Assembly (NCBI RefSeq): GCF_000178955.2
Contig: NC_016631.1
Span: 3,906,001-3,970,000, forward strand
Direction of reading: 5' to 3'
DNA: 64,000 bases
Source: Granulicella mallensis MP5ACTX8
GTDB taxonomy: Bacteria; Acidobacteriota; Terriglobia; Terriglobales; Acidobacteriaceae
A program made the translations under genes and the position numbers. Of this stretch, positions 53,293-61,490 are shown one piece after another. A model generated the notes under the pieces. The model saw only the letters and a program-made list of their open reading frames with translations. It was not told the origin of the DNA and ran no database searches. Each line of letters begins with the position of its first letter. The stretch's first letter is position 1.

Positions 53293-56109
53293 TTAAGCAG
53301 CAAGCCTTTCAGTCAGAGCAAGGATCTCGTTGATTTCCGCCGGAGAAAATACGCCACGAATTCCGCTAGGGTGAATGATGGTGAAAGGAGCCTGGATCAG
53401 GTCGCGTTTCTCGACACCTCCACGATGAATTAGATAGTCACGCAGAAGATTGAGGAACTGTAGCTGATGGCTTGTAAGTGTCGGGTGCTCGGCAATGAAC
53501 TGGTCGATCGAGCGTGAAACTGTGTCTGGAAAACTTTCCAGGATTTCGATCCCCAAAATGTGGCGGATGAATTTGAGAAACGGTGCCGATTGATGTTGGT
53601 AGACCCGGCGCAAGAGCTGAAGCGTAATGTGCGGATGCTCGTCCTGGAGCTGCGCAGCGAGAGTTTCGGCATCCATTTCGTCAACAGGCTCACCATCACG
53701 AATTTTCTGGAGAATAGGATTGCTTGCGGTAAGCTCTTTCACTCTCTGCTCTACTAGCTGCCGATATTGCGCAATACTGAGTGACTCATGCTCAGGACCG
53801 AACTCGACGAATTCCTTAGCGGCAAGCACATCAGCAAAGTTGAATTTGGCTGGACCGTCGCCGACGCCACGGCCATCGCGGAAATGCATGAGAGGAGAGA
53901 GCTGCTCGGCGAGGTGATCGAAGCTTTGGTCGGTCATAGTGGCCCAATAGTGATTGGTTTGGGCTTTCTGAATGATGCCACCTTGTTGCGCAACGATATT
54001 CACGGAAAGTGGAAGTTCGCTGACCTGTGCCATGAGGCTTTCCGTGAGTGCGGCATACTTCTCCTTCTCGCCCTTCATATGAGCCAGGGAAGCCTCCAAG
54101 ACCTCCTTCGTAAATCGCATAGCCTTGAAATCTTCTTGCGAAATGACGCGGAAAAGCGGCTGAATGGCATGGCGCAGGAAGGCAAGATGTTCTGCAGTAA
54201 GCGGCTGCCAAAAGTCTTCCTTCTGACACCGTGCTAGCCGCGCTTGTGCCTCCATGATCGCCACCGACCGCGTTGGAAGAGCAGCAATCTGAGTACGGAG
54301 AGAGGAAATTTCCTTTTCCGCAATACTGGCGTAACCGAGAGTTTGTGCCGCTTCGATCTTGTCAATACGAACGCCGACAAAGCGCACGGGGAGCGGAATC
54401 TGCGACTTGAGTTCCTTGCCCTTTGGCGTGATCTTAAAGTATTCGAAGTTGTCCCAGCAGTCGATGACCTGGAAAACATTCTTCTCAGGACACCAGGACT
54501 TGATTTTCTCCGATTCCAGCAAACGAGTACCACGTCCGATCATCTGCCAGAACTTTGTGTAACTGTAAACCGGCTTGGCGAACACGAGATTAACGATTTC
54601 CCGAACGTCGATGCCGGTATCCAGCATGTCCACGCTGATGGCAACGCGGGGCATATCGTTGCGAGTAAATTGATCAAGCAAACCGCCCCTGCCATAAACG
54701 CGGGGATCATCAGAAACCATCACCTTGGCCAACTCGCCTTTGTATTCGGGGTAGAGGGAGTCGAAGATAGTTTCGATTCTCCGAGCGTGTTTCATCGACA
54801 TACAAAAGAAGATAGTTTTACCGGGAAGTACGCCATTCGGGTCCTTGATGGATTCCTCCATGAATTCCCTCACGATAAGAGCATTCGTGGCGTGATTAGT
54901 AACTGTCTTCTCTAGATCACTACCTTCGAAATTGATATCTTCGATTTCCTTGCCTTCAAGGATAAGTTGCTTTTGGTCTTCAAGACTGATGGTGCGCTTG
55001 CTGATGCCTTCATCTTGGAACCTCGTCTTTATCTTGAGGACGCGAAAATCACAGAGGTAAGGCGGAACGTGTGCGATTGCCTCATCGTAAGAGTAGGCGA
55101 AGGTCGGTAGTCCGTCCTCGCACTCGAAAAGGGTGAAGGTATTATGATCTACGACATCGCGAGGCGTGGCAGTCAGACCGAGTTTGATGGCGTTGAAATA
55201 GTCAAGCACCTCTCCATAGGTGTTGTAGATGGAACGGTGGCTTTCATCGATAACAATAAGGTCGAAAAAATGCGGTGAAAGTGTGCCGGTTTCGTCGCGA
55301 ACAATGTTGAGCATTGTCGGATACGTAGCGACGTAGATCCGGCGATCTGTGGCGATGGCCTTTTCACCGAGATTGGGCCAACGAGGTTCATCAGGAATAT
55401 GCTCTTTGAATGCGTCGAGAGCTTGTCCACGTAGTGCAATGCGGTCCACTAGAAACAGTATTCGCTGCACGCGTCCTGCCCGCATAAGAGCGTCAATCAA
55501 GGCAATACAAGTACGGGTTTTGCCAGTGCCGGTCGCCATGACCAAAAGAAACAGACGGCGATTCCTTTCGATACCCTCCATGACCGATCGAATAGCCTGG
55601 AGCTGGAAATCACGTCCCGCGATTGCCGTGTTGATCAGCTCAGTAGAGAGAGCTTTCTTGTGCTTCCGTATGAAGAGAAGGCGCTCCAGGTCTTGTCGCG
55701 TGGGGAAACCATGAACTTTTTGAGGTGGGGCCTCGCCTAGATTCCAGAAGAAAATTTCGTGACCATTCGTGTAAAAGCAGAAGGGCAACTCCCCATCGTG
55801 ATTCGCCTGGATGTTCTGGCAATACTGTTTTGCTTGTTCGCGTCCGAGTTCTGCACTCTTAGACGATTGCTTGGCTTCGACAACGGCCACAGGCTTCCCG
55901 TTTTTTCCGAGGAGAACGTAATCGCTAAACTCTCTGGAGCCGGACTGGTCCAATCTCTTATCTAGAGCTAGCTCTGTCGCGTTGTCGTCGTTATTGGGTG
56001 GCGGCAAAAAATACTCTTCGATTACCTGCGTCGGATCAGACACACGCCACCCAGCCTCCTTGAGACGGAGGTCAATGATTTCCTTTCGTGTTGCAGACTC
56101 ACTTGGCAT
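53293..56109 (-). CDS. hsdR: Type I restriction endonuclease subunit HsdR
   Basis: The 938-residue product has an N-terminal nuclease domain (DYVLLGKNGKPVAVVEAKQSS, with the E-x-K near residue 76), then a translocating helicase: LVMATGTGKTRTCIALIDAL near 195, VIDESHRSIYN near 290, GLTATPRD, TIFFCMSMKHARRIE, and FAKPVYSYTKFWQMIGRGTR. A helical C-terminus follows. This is the first gene of the operon hsdR-hsdM-hsdS-AAA-HNH. The order is not the most common one but occurs in this branch. It cuts unmethylated DNA at a distance from the site. Confidence 0.92.
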   Translation of the reverse strand: MPSESATRKEIIDLRLKEAGWRVSDPTQVIEEYFLPPPNNDDNATELALDKRLDQSGSREFSDYVLLGKNGKPVAVVEAKQSSKSAELGREQAKQYCQNIQANHDGELPFCFYTNGHEIFFWNLGEAPPQKVHGFPTRQDLERLLFIRKHKKALSTELINTAIAGRDFQLQAIRSVMEGIERNRRLFLLVMATGTGKTRTCIALIDALMRAGRVQRILFLVDRIALRGQALDAFKEHIPDEPRWPNLGEKAIATDRRIYVATYPTMLNIVRDETGTLSPHFFDLIVIDESHRSIYNTYGEVLDYFNAIKLGLTATPRDVVDHNTFTLFECEDGLPTFAYSYDEAIAHVPPYLCDFRVLKIKTRFQDEGISKRTISLEDQKQLILEGKEIEDINFEGSDLEKTVTNHATNALIVREFMEESIKDPNGVLPGKTIFFCMSMKHARRIETIFDSLYPEYKGELAKVMVSDDPRVYGRGGLLDQFTRNDMPRVAISVDMLDTGIDVREIVNLVFAKPVYSYTKFWQMIGRGTRLLESEKIKSWCPEKNVFQVIDCWDNFEYFKITPKGKELKSQIPLPVRFVGVRIDKIEAAQTLGYASIAEKEISSLRTQIAALPTRSVAIMEAQARLARCQKEDFWQPLTAEHLAFLRHAIQPLFRVISQEDFKAMRFTKEVLEASLAHMKGEKEKYAALTESLMAQVSELPLSVNIVAQQGGIIQKAQTNHYWATMTDQSFDHLAEQLSPLMHFRDGRGVGDGPAKFNFADVLAAKEFVEFGPEHESLSIAQYRQLVEQRVKELTASNPILQKIRDGEPVDEMDAETLAAQLQDEHPHITLQLLRRVYQHQSAPFLKFIRHILGIEILESFPDTVSRSIDQFIAEHPTLTSHQLQFLNLLRDYLIHRGGVEKRDLIQAPFTIIHPSGIRGVFSPAEINEILALTERLAA

Positions 56110-56410
56110 CTCTTCCTATTTTGAGGGAAATCTAAGAGAAGAACTGCTAATCGAGCATTGCGGTCCTGTTCCGCGAGGGCGCGGCGTATTCTGCGTCTAT
56201 ACGGTCCAACTTTTGTCTTGGCATTTCGCTCTCAAGGCCATTCTAGCGGTTCCGTGTGCTAGCTCGCGGATGCTCTCAAGACTCCACCATAGCAGCCTCG
56301 CGAAACTGATTGCGCACCGCCTCAACAATGGCGCACGAAAGCAGCCGCCAGCGGCTGCTACCTTCGCAACGCATGCAAAACGAGGGCCGCAGCGACCCTC
56401 GAACGCTTCG
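56110..56410. other. Intergenic region before tRNA, no gene seen
   Basis: This stretch holds the presumed promoter of the restriction operon and small inverted repeats, such as GCAGCCGCCAGCGGCTGC near 56341-56358 and CGAGGGCCGCAGCGACCCTCG near 56382-56402. No coding frame has recognisable content. Confidence 0.45.
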
Positions 56411-56438
56411 AAAAACGCCAGGATGGTTCCGTCCTGGC
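56411..56438 (-). terminator. Terminator of the intron-containing tRNA gene
   Basis: On the minus strand a 7-bp stem (GCCAGGA at 56432-56438 in transcript order, TCCTGGC at 56417-56423) is followed by a run of five T (56411-56415). It lies 18 bases past the encoded CCA end. Confidence 0.7.
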
Positions 56439-56455
56439 TAGGCTGGTGGGAGTTG

Positions 56456-56757
56456 TGGTGCGGGCGGGGGGACTTGAACCCCCACGACCGGTTAAGGTCT
56501 GCGGATTTTCATACCACTTCGGCTTTCGCCGCCCCGCCGAACGGGTTCGTGGTCTGGACTATCCCTTCACCATCCCTCCTCGCGGAGGGTTAAGGTGCTG
56601 CCCGTCTAGTCTCTACACCTTCCCGAAAACATCCAGGCTTGGCTCGGGATTGCCATTCAAGGTTTCCCCGACTTTGAGCAGTTCTGCTCCGCCGGTTTCC
56701 CTGGCGGGCACTCAATATCCTTAAGTCCGCTGTGTCTGCCGATTTCACCACGCCCGC
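56456..56757 (-). tRNA. tRNA-Leu(UAA) with group I intron, CCA encoded
   Basis: The 5' exon (56757-56723, 35 nt) holds acceptor strand GCGGGCG, D-arm and anticodon stem GCGGA with loop bases CTT. The 3' exon (56509-56459, 51 nt) holds AAAA, TCCGC, a long variable arm, the T-arm GGGGG/CCCCC with TTCAAGT, acceptor strand CGCCCGC and discriminator A; CCA is at 56458-56456. All seven acceptor pairs form. The spliced loop CTTAAAA gives anticodon UAA. Outside the acceptor stem, the exons are identical to the split host tRNA halves at the island ends. TATGAT (56786-56781) could be its -10 element. It lies 47 bases downstream of the integrase gene. Confidence 0.92.
56510..56722 (-). ncRNA. Group I intron in tRNA-Leu anticodon loop (213 nt)
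   Basis: The intron sits between U34 and A35 of the anticodon, the place known from cyanobacterial and plastid tRNA-Leu introns. P1 pairs exon ACTT with intron GAGT and keeps the U-G wobble at the 5' splice site. The core is clear: P element TCGGGGAAACC, Q element AATCCCGAGCC, R element GTAGAGACTAGACGG and S element GGGATAGTCC, with GACTA/TAGTC forming P7. P8 contains CCCTCC-GCGA-GGAGGG with a GNRA loop. The last base is G (omega-G). There is no homing endonuclease gene inside. It should be self-splicing, subgroup IC3-like. Confidence 0.93.
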
Positions 56758-56804
56758 GTGGAATGTGCTGACCCAACTTCATCATACAAGCACCCCTGAA
56801 CGAA

Positions 56805-58082
56805 TTACAGTCCGTCGTTCTGACTCCGGGGTTGGGGAGAACTCGCTTTTTTCGATGTGGCGTTCTTCTTTGCCTTTGGTCGCATGATATTGATTGCGGA
56901 TGCATCGAGCCGGGTCTTGAGATGTGAAGCGTAATATTTCTCAATCATCTCGACGCTGGTTCGACAGTTCTTGGCAATTTGATAAATGTCTGCTCCCTCA
57001 AGCAAGCGCAGGCAGATATACGTGTGACGCAAGCTGTAGGCCGTACGAGGTCGCCCATCACGGTCGACAAGAAGATTTTCCTCCTTAAGGATGGCGTTAA
57101 AGAGCTGGCGCTGCCATTTCGGAAAGAGAAGATCCACCGGTACCGGTGAATGCCAATCTCCGTTTGCCATGGTCGCCGTACGGCTCCCTTTTCTGCCCGG
57201 ACCTCCGTCCGGGCGTAACCGCCCCTTGAGTCTCTTGAAAGGCTGCACCGCGCCAGATGTGCTTTTGCAATAGCCGACGCCGCGCTTGCCCCTCACCTCG
57301 ATCTCAAGGATAGTCTGTCCGCTTCCCTCGTCATCGACGACCGTGACATCGCGGAACTGAAGACGCCGCGCTTCATCGGGCCGCAGGCCCGTATTGGCTG
57401 AGAACAGCACGTAGTCGTGAAGTTGCTCGCATTCCCAACGGAAGCGGGGCTGCTTCGGTGCGCTCGCGCGCTTTCTTGTCGCCTCGTAGAGAGTCTTATA
57501 TTCCTCTGGAGAAAACCATGCACGATGTGAGATTTTTGGAGACGAACGATACGGCTCAGACAGGTCGGGCAGGTGATCGATCCATCCATGACGCATGGCC
57601 GTCTTGAAAATCTGCCTCAAGGTGACGATCTCTTGATGCATAGTGTTGCGCGCTGGCGGCTTGCCGCGCATCGCCTTACATTCTTCGAGCCTATGAATGC
57701 GGTACTCGTTTATCTTGCCTGAGGTGATTTCGGGAAGAGCCATCTTCCCGAAGAACGGGATCAAGTGGCCATTTGTACGTGCGTGTTGTCCGCGAGCATA
57801 CGTCGGACTGCGTTGTCCCTGCGTGATGATGTCGAACTCTCGGAGGTACAACTTCGCGGCTTCTTGAAACATCTTCCCGCTCTTCAACTCGCCGTCGCGA
57901 AGTTTACCTCGAAGCTGCAAGTACCAGTCTTCCGCGAACTCCTTCGCCTTTGAGAGACTCTCCTCCTTCGTTGTTGTGCGACGGTTTCTGCCAGCTAGAT
58001 AGCTGGAGCATTGCCAGCACGGGCTATTTGGACGTTTGTAAACATGGACCTTGCCACCGAGTATCGTGTAGCTCTCCGCCAT
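56805..58082 (-). CDS. Island tyrosine integrase
   Basis: ATG at 58082 has GGGAGGCG upstream. The 425-residue product has an N-terminal arm-binding and core-binding part (FQEAAKLYLREFDIITQG, TLRQIFKTAMRHGWID) and a catalytic domain: Arg in NTGLRPDEARRLQF, HxxR in YSLRHTYICLRLL, and the nucleophile in IEKYYASHLKTRLD. It lies 136 bases inside the right att core and transcribes away from it. It probably recombines the 9-bp core in the anticodon loop of tRNA-Leu, with the anticodon stem arms (GCGGA/TCCGC) as core-binding sites. Confidence 0.88.
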   Translation of the reverse strand: MAESYTILGGKVHVYKRPNSPCWQCSSYLAGRNRRTTTKEESLSKAKEFAEDWYLQLRGKLRDGELKSGKMFQEAAKLYLREFDIITQGQRSPTYARGQHARTNGHLIPFFGKMALPEITSGKINEYRIHRLEECKAMRGKPPARNTMHQEIVTLRQIFKTAMRHGWIDHLPDLSEPYRSSPKISHRAWFSPEEYKTLYEATRKRASAPKQPRFRWECEQLHDYVLFSANTGLRPDEARRLQFRDVTVVDDEGSGQTILEIEVRGKRGVGYCKSTSGAVQPFKRLKGRLRPDGGPGRKGSRTATMANGDWHSPVPVDLLFPKWQRQLFNAILKEENLLVDRDGRPRTAYSLRHTYICLRLLEGADIYQIAKNCRTSVEMIEKYYASHLKTRLDASAINIMRPKAKKNATSKKASSPQPRSQNDGL

Positions 58083-58217
58083 TCGCGTTCGCCTCCCGTC
58101 TTAGCCACATTTTAGGGCAAAATGTGTAAGAGTTGTGCAAGCGATTTACGAACAGAAAAATATCGATATCTATTTTATTTTCTTATACTTGATAGCCATC
58201 CTGAACGACATGCAAAC

Positions 58218-58258
58218 GATTTTAAGTCCGCTGTGTCTGCCGATTTCACCATCCGGGC
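58218..58258 (-). pseudogene. 5' half of host tRNA-Leu(UAA), right island junction
   Basis: On the minus strand this reads acceptor strand GCCCGGA (58258-58252), TG, the D-arm, anticodon stem GCGGA and loop CTTAAAA, ending TC at the core 58218-58226. Beyond it the sequence becomes island DNA (CGTTTGCATG on the minus strand). The 28 bases at 58224-58251 equal those of the island tRNA. Joined to 20864-20920 it makes a complete tRNA. Confidence 0.9.
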
Positions 58259-58304
58259 GCGCTTTAAAGATTCGCCTTCTTATCGTATCGCAGGCAGACC
58301 CACC

Positions 58305-60710
58305 TTATGGCTTCCCTGAGTAAACGGCGCGATACAACTCGCGATTACGCAGAATTCCCTGCACATACTCGCGCGTCTCGGTATACGGAATCGACTCCAC
58401 CCACTCCGGAATATCCTTGTAGTCGTTCGTCGCAATCCACTGCCGCACCGGCAGGTCGCCCGCGTTGTACGCGGCCAGTGCATATTCGATCTGCCCGCTA
58501 TAGCGGTCGATCGACTTCTTCAGGTCGATCGTTCCCAGTCGAAGATTGATGGAAGGGTTCAACAGGTCGGACGTCGTAAGATGACGATTGCCTGTCTGCT
58601 TCGCCAGCGATTTTCCAACCGACGGCAGCAGCTGCATCAGACCATACGCATTGGCCTTGCTCACCGCACCGGGGTTGAACTCCGACTCCTGACGAATCAA
58701 GGACGCCACAAGATAAGGATCGAGTCCGTTGATCTGCGCGTTGCTCGAAAGCTCCTGCCAGTAGGGCCGCGGGAACACCAGCTGCCAGTAGACCATCGGC
58801 ACCTCCGCAACAGGCAGCGAGAAGAACGGCAGGCCGCTGCGCTTCATCGCCTGCAGCGCGCGCGTGTTCTCTCCAAAGCTCTCGTAGATCTCCGCCTCAG
58901 CCAGCGCGCCCCACTGCGAAGAGGTCTCGCTCAACTGAATCTCCGGACGGATGTACTCATTCAGCGCGGCGTTTGCCAGCAGACGCGCCTTGATGAGATG
59001 CGGATCGTTCTCCGGCAGCGAGTCCGTCAGCTCCGGATCGTTCACAGGCCGCACAGAGGCCAGCGCCGCTGCTGGTTCCGGCGTCGTGCGATTCCCCAGC
59101 ACGGCGATTCTCTGCCGTGCCAACATCGCATAGTAGCTGTTCACATAAGACGCATCGAGCGTCTTGTAATAGTTGATCGCCTGCCCGAAGTTGCCCTCGA
59201 CATCCTCATACATGCGGCCGCGCCAGTAGAGCGCGCCTGGGATCTCCGTGCCGGCAGGATAGTTCGTAATCTGCTCATCCATCAGCCGCGCGGCGTCGCC
59301 ATAATGCCGCAGGCGATAGCTCAGCCAGGCAGCGCGCCAATGCGCGTTCGGCGCATACGTGCTGCGCGGAAAGTGCTGGCCCAGCAGCGTGTACTCTGCA
59401 ATCGCATGTGCCGAATCGCGCTTGAGCAAGTACATGTTGCCGCCCGAGTACAGCGCCTCTTCGAGCCAGCGGCTCTGCGGATACTGTGACAGCATCTGCT
59501 GCACCAGGCGGTCGTGCTCGTCGGTCCTGCCCTCGTTGCGGGCCAGCTCCGACTGCAGATACATCTTCAGTGCGGCACTGTCATCGCCCGTCACCGGCAG
59601 ATGATCTACATCTCCACGGCTCAGCTTCTTCAGCCGCAGGTCGCAGACGGCAGCATAGATCTCCAGGGCATCACGGTCAGCGCTCGAGAGTTCGCTGTCA
59701 TTCTTCTGCAGCGCACGATACTCCTCCTGAGCAATGTCATAGTGCTTGGCATTGAACATCGCATCGGCGTGCTGCTTGCGCTCCGCCGCGGTCAGCGGCA
59801 CATTCATCGCTGCCAACTGAGTCTTCGCCTCCGCGGCCTCGTTGCTCAAGGGATCGCGGGTATAGAGCCCGCGATAGAGGGCCGCCGCCTGCTGAGTGTT
59901 GCCGCTGGCCTGATAGGCCTTGGCCAGCGTGAAGCGGAAGTCTACGTGGCTTCCAGCCGGCTCGGACTGCAGCGGCAGCAGGACCCGCAGCGCACTGGCC
60001 GGATCGTTGTTCCCAAGGTAAGCGTTCGCCAGCAGGATGGGCGCGGTAGGCACAAACAGGCTCCCCGGGTGCCGCTCCGCAAAGTGATCCAGCAACGCAT
60101 AGGCATCGCTCGCCCGGTTTCCCTGCACCGCTGCCTGGGCTCCGAGGTAGTCGGCATAATCATCCAGCGACTGACCGCGCTGCCCTGCCTGCCGGAACGC
60201 GCTCTCCGCCTCCGCATAGCGGTGGTCCAACATATAGGCGTGTCCTACCGAAAGGTCCGCCGCCGCGCCGGCCTCCCCCGAGTGCGACGACGCATAGCCC
60301 AGCACGCCGTTGTAGGCCGCCGCGCTGCGTGTCGCGATGAGCTGCTGCGCCATGGGCCGAAGCTGCGCGGACGCCGTAAAGGCCAGCGTAAGCCGCCGGC
60401 TCTCCGCCGTGGGCGCCACTTCAACCCTCATGCGTGCGTGGTGGCCCTTTGAAACCACAACTTCGCGATTTCTGCCACGCGCGTTCTTCCCCCTGGCTCC
60501 CTTTGCCGATGCCTTGCGGCTCGTTCCCCGGCCCGCCTGCGAAGCGTGCGAAGTCGTTTTAGATCTGTGAGTTGCAACCGAACCCGAAGCCTTTTTCTTA
60601 TGTTTGCCGGATGTTTGCGCTGAGACAACACTCGTATTTGCCAGCACAGCCAGCAATCCTATCGCGACAAATCTGACGCCCCACCACCTACCGCTCATGC
60701 TGTCCATCAT
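58305..60710 (-). CDS. Soluble lytic transglycosylase with TPR-like repeats
   Basis: The start is placed at 60710 (MMDSMSGRWWGVRFVAIGLL), which gives a signal peptide ending near VVSAQ; the frame stays open upstream over the divergent sigma gene, but that part reads as its antisense. A basic, Lys/Arg/Ser-rich linker follows (residues 35-90). Then come many helical TPR-like repeats (AYMLDHRYAEAESAFRQAG, ANAYLGNNDPASALRVLLPL). The C-terminal SLT domain has the catalytic Glu in LIRQESEFNPGAVSKANAYG, LMQLLPSVGKSLA and YALAAYNAG. It cleaves peptidoglycan between MurNAc and GlcNAc in the periplasm, as the Slt70 family does. Confidence 0.88.
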   Translation of the reverse strand: MMDSMSGRWWGVRFVAIGLLAVLANTSVVSAQTSGKHKKKASGSVATHRSKTTSHASQAGRGTSRKASAKGARGKNARGRNREVVVSKGHHARMRVEVAPTAESRRLTLAFTASAQLRPMAQQLIATRSAAAYNGVLGYASSHSGEAGAAADLSVGHAYMLDHRYAEAESAFRQAGQRGQSLDDYADYLGAQAAVQGNRASDAYALLDHFAERHPGSLFVPTAPILLANAYLGNNDPASALRVLLPLQSEPAGSHVDFRFTLAKAYQASGNTQQAAALYRGLYTRDPLSNEAAEAKTQLAAMNVPLTAAERKQHADAMFNAKHYDIAQEEYRALQKNDSELSSADRDALEIYAAVCDLRLKKLSRGDVDHLPVTGDDSAALKMYLQSELARNEGRTDEHDRLVQQMLSQYPQSRWLEEALYSGGNMYLLKRDSAHAIAEYTLLGQHFPRSTYAPNAHWRAAWLSYRLRHYGDAARLMDEQITNYPAGTEIPGALYWRGRMYEDVEGNFGQAINYYKTLDASYVNSYYAMLARQRIAVLGNRTTPEPAAALASVRPVNDPELTDSLPENDPHLIKARLLANAALNEYIRPEIQLSETSSQWGALAEAEIYESFGENTRALQAMKRSGLPFFSLPVAEVPMVYWQLVFPRPYWQELSSNAQINGLDPYLVASLIRQESEFNPGAVSKANAYGLMQLLPSVGKSLAKQTGNRHLTTSDLLNPSINLRLGTIDLKKSIDRYSGQIEYALAAYNAGDLPVRQWIATNDYKDIPEWVESIPYTETREYVQGILRNRELYRAVYSGKP

Positions 60711-60818
60711 CTCTTTAGACTTTAAGGCGCAAACGCTCCTTGTGCCTTTCTGACCTGAAGCTGCGCGAACCATGCGAGGTAACTGGCCCGCGTCCTGTAC
60801 ACTTACAAGCAACGCACT

Positions 60819-61490
60819 ATGGCTGTTCAAACCCAATCCACTACGGAAGACCTGACCGACCTGCCGCCTGAAATTGTTGCGACGCTGCAGGCGGAGCCTC
60901 CCCATCCGGACCTTGAGCTCGTCGAACGCGCCAAGGCGGGGGATACGAGCGCCTTCGAGCAGCTCGTCCGGCAATATGACCGCCAGATCTTCCGCACCGC
61001 CCAGCACATCACGCAGAACCGCGAAGACGCTGAAGATATTACCCAGGACGTCTTCTTCAAGGCCTTCCAGAAGCTCGACCAGTTCCAAGGAAACTCCAAG
61101 TTTTCCACATGGCTGGTCCGGATCGCCGTCAACGAGAGCCTGATGCGGCTGCGGAAGCGGAAAACCTCCAAAACGGTCTCCATGGACCAGGATGTCCAGA
61201 CCGACGAAGGCTCGATCCCCCGGGATTTCGCCGAGTGGAGGCCCAATCCGGAGCAAAATTACTCCCAATCGGAGCTCGCGGAGATCCTGCGCAAAACAAT
61301 TGCAGGTTTGCCCCCAGGATTTCGCACCGTTTTCACGTTGCGCGACATCGAAAACTTGTCGACCGAAGAGACTGCGGAGGCGCTCGGACTGAGCGTCCCG
61401 GCAGTCAAGTCTCGATTGCTGCGTGCTCGCCTGCAACTTCGCGAGCGTCTCAGCCGTTACTTTCGGAAGACGAAAGAAGGCTCCAAGTGA
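60819..61490 (+). CDS. ECF sigma factor (RpoE-like)
   Basis: The 223-residue product has region 2 (FEQLVRQYDRQIFRTAQHI, EDAEDITQDVFFKAFQKLDQF, FSTWLVRIAVNESLMRLRKRK) and region 4 (LPPGFRTVFTLRDIENLSTEE, then LGLSVPAVKSRLLRARLQLRERL). It is of the RpoE-like group. Its stop overlaps the start of the anti-sigma gene as GTGA. It diverges from the lytic transglycosylase gene, which suggests envelope stress control of peptidoglycan turnover, though no target promoter is identified. Confidence 0.9.
   Translation: MAVQTQSTTEDLTDLPPEIVATLQAEPPHPDLELVERAKAGDTSAFEQLVRQYDRQIFRTAQHITQNREDAEDITQDVFFKAFQKLDQFQGNSKFSTWLVRIAVNESLMRLRKRKTSKTVSMDQDVQTDEGSIPRDFAEWRPNPEQNYSQSELAEILRKTIAGLPPGFRTVFTLRDIENLSTEETAEALGLSVPAVKSRLLRARLQLRERLSRYFRKTKEGSK

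Larger units (their letters stand above)
20912..58226. mobile_element. 37.3-kb integrated mobilisable island in tRNA-Leu(UAA)
   Basis: The direct repeat GATTTTAAG occurs at 20912-20920 and 58218-58226. Outside these, the two halves of one tRNA-Leu(UAA) gene can be joined into a complete cloverleaf with seven acceptor pairs. Core-to-core length is 37,306 bases. The tyrosine integrase gene (56805-58082) ends the island on the right. Between the ends lie mobilisation genes, defence genes, SOS mutagenesis genes and an intron-containing tRNA-Leu(UAA) that replaces the split one. No type IV secretion mating-pair genes are present. Confidence 0.88.

Noticed and set aside
20875..56509. 43-bp tRNA 3' repeat (20875-20917 and 56467-56509) as the att pair of the island
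   Set aside because: It would leave the integrase and the tRNA 5' half at 58218-58258 unexplained. The 9-bp core pair explains both.
56657..56944. Open frame of about 95 codons across the tRNA-Leu gene
   Set aside because: It is a translation of the tRNA 5' exon and intron (GRGEIGRHSGL is a familiar tRNA-Leu artefact), not a protein.
59514..60452. Plus-strand frame opposite the lytic transglycosylase
   Set aside because: Arg/Leu-rich shadow frame with no recognisable content.
60711..61436. Long upstream extension of the lytic transglycosylase frame
   Set aside because: It runs antisense to the sigma factor gene and lacks a signal peptide in the right place; the real N-terminus is near 60710.
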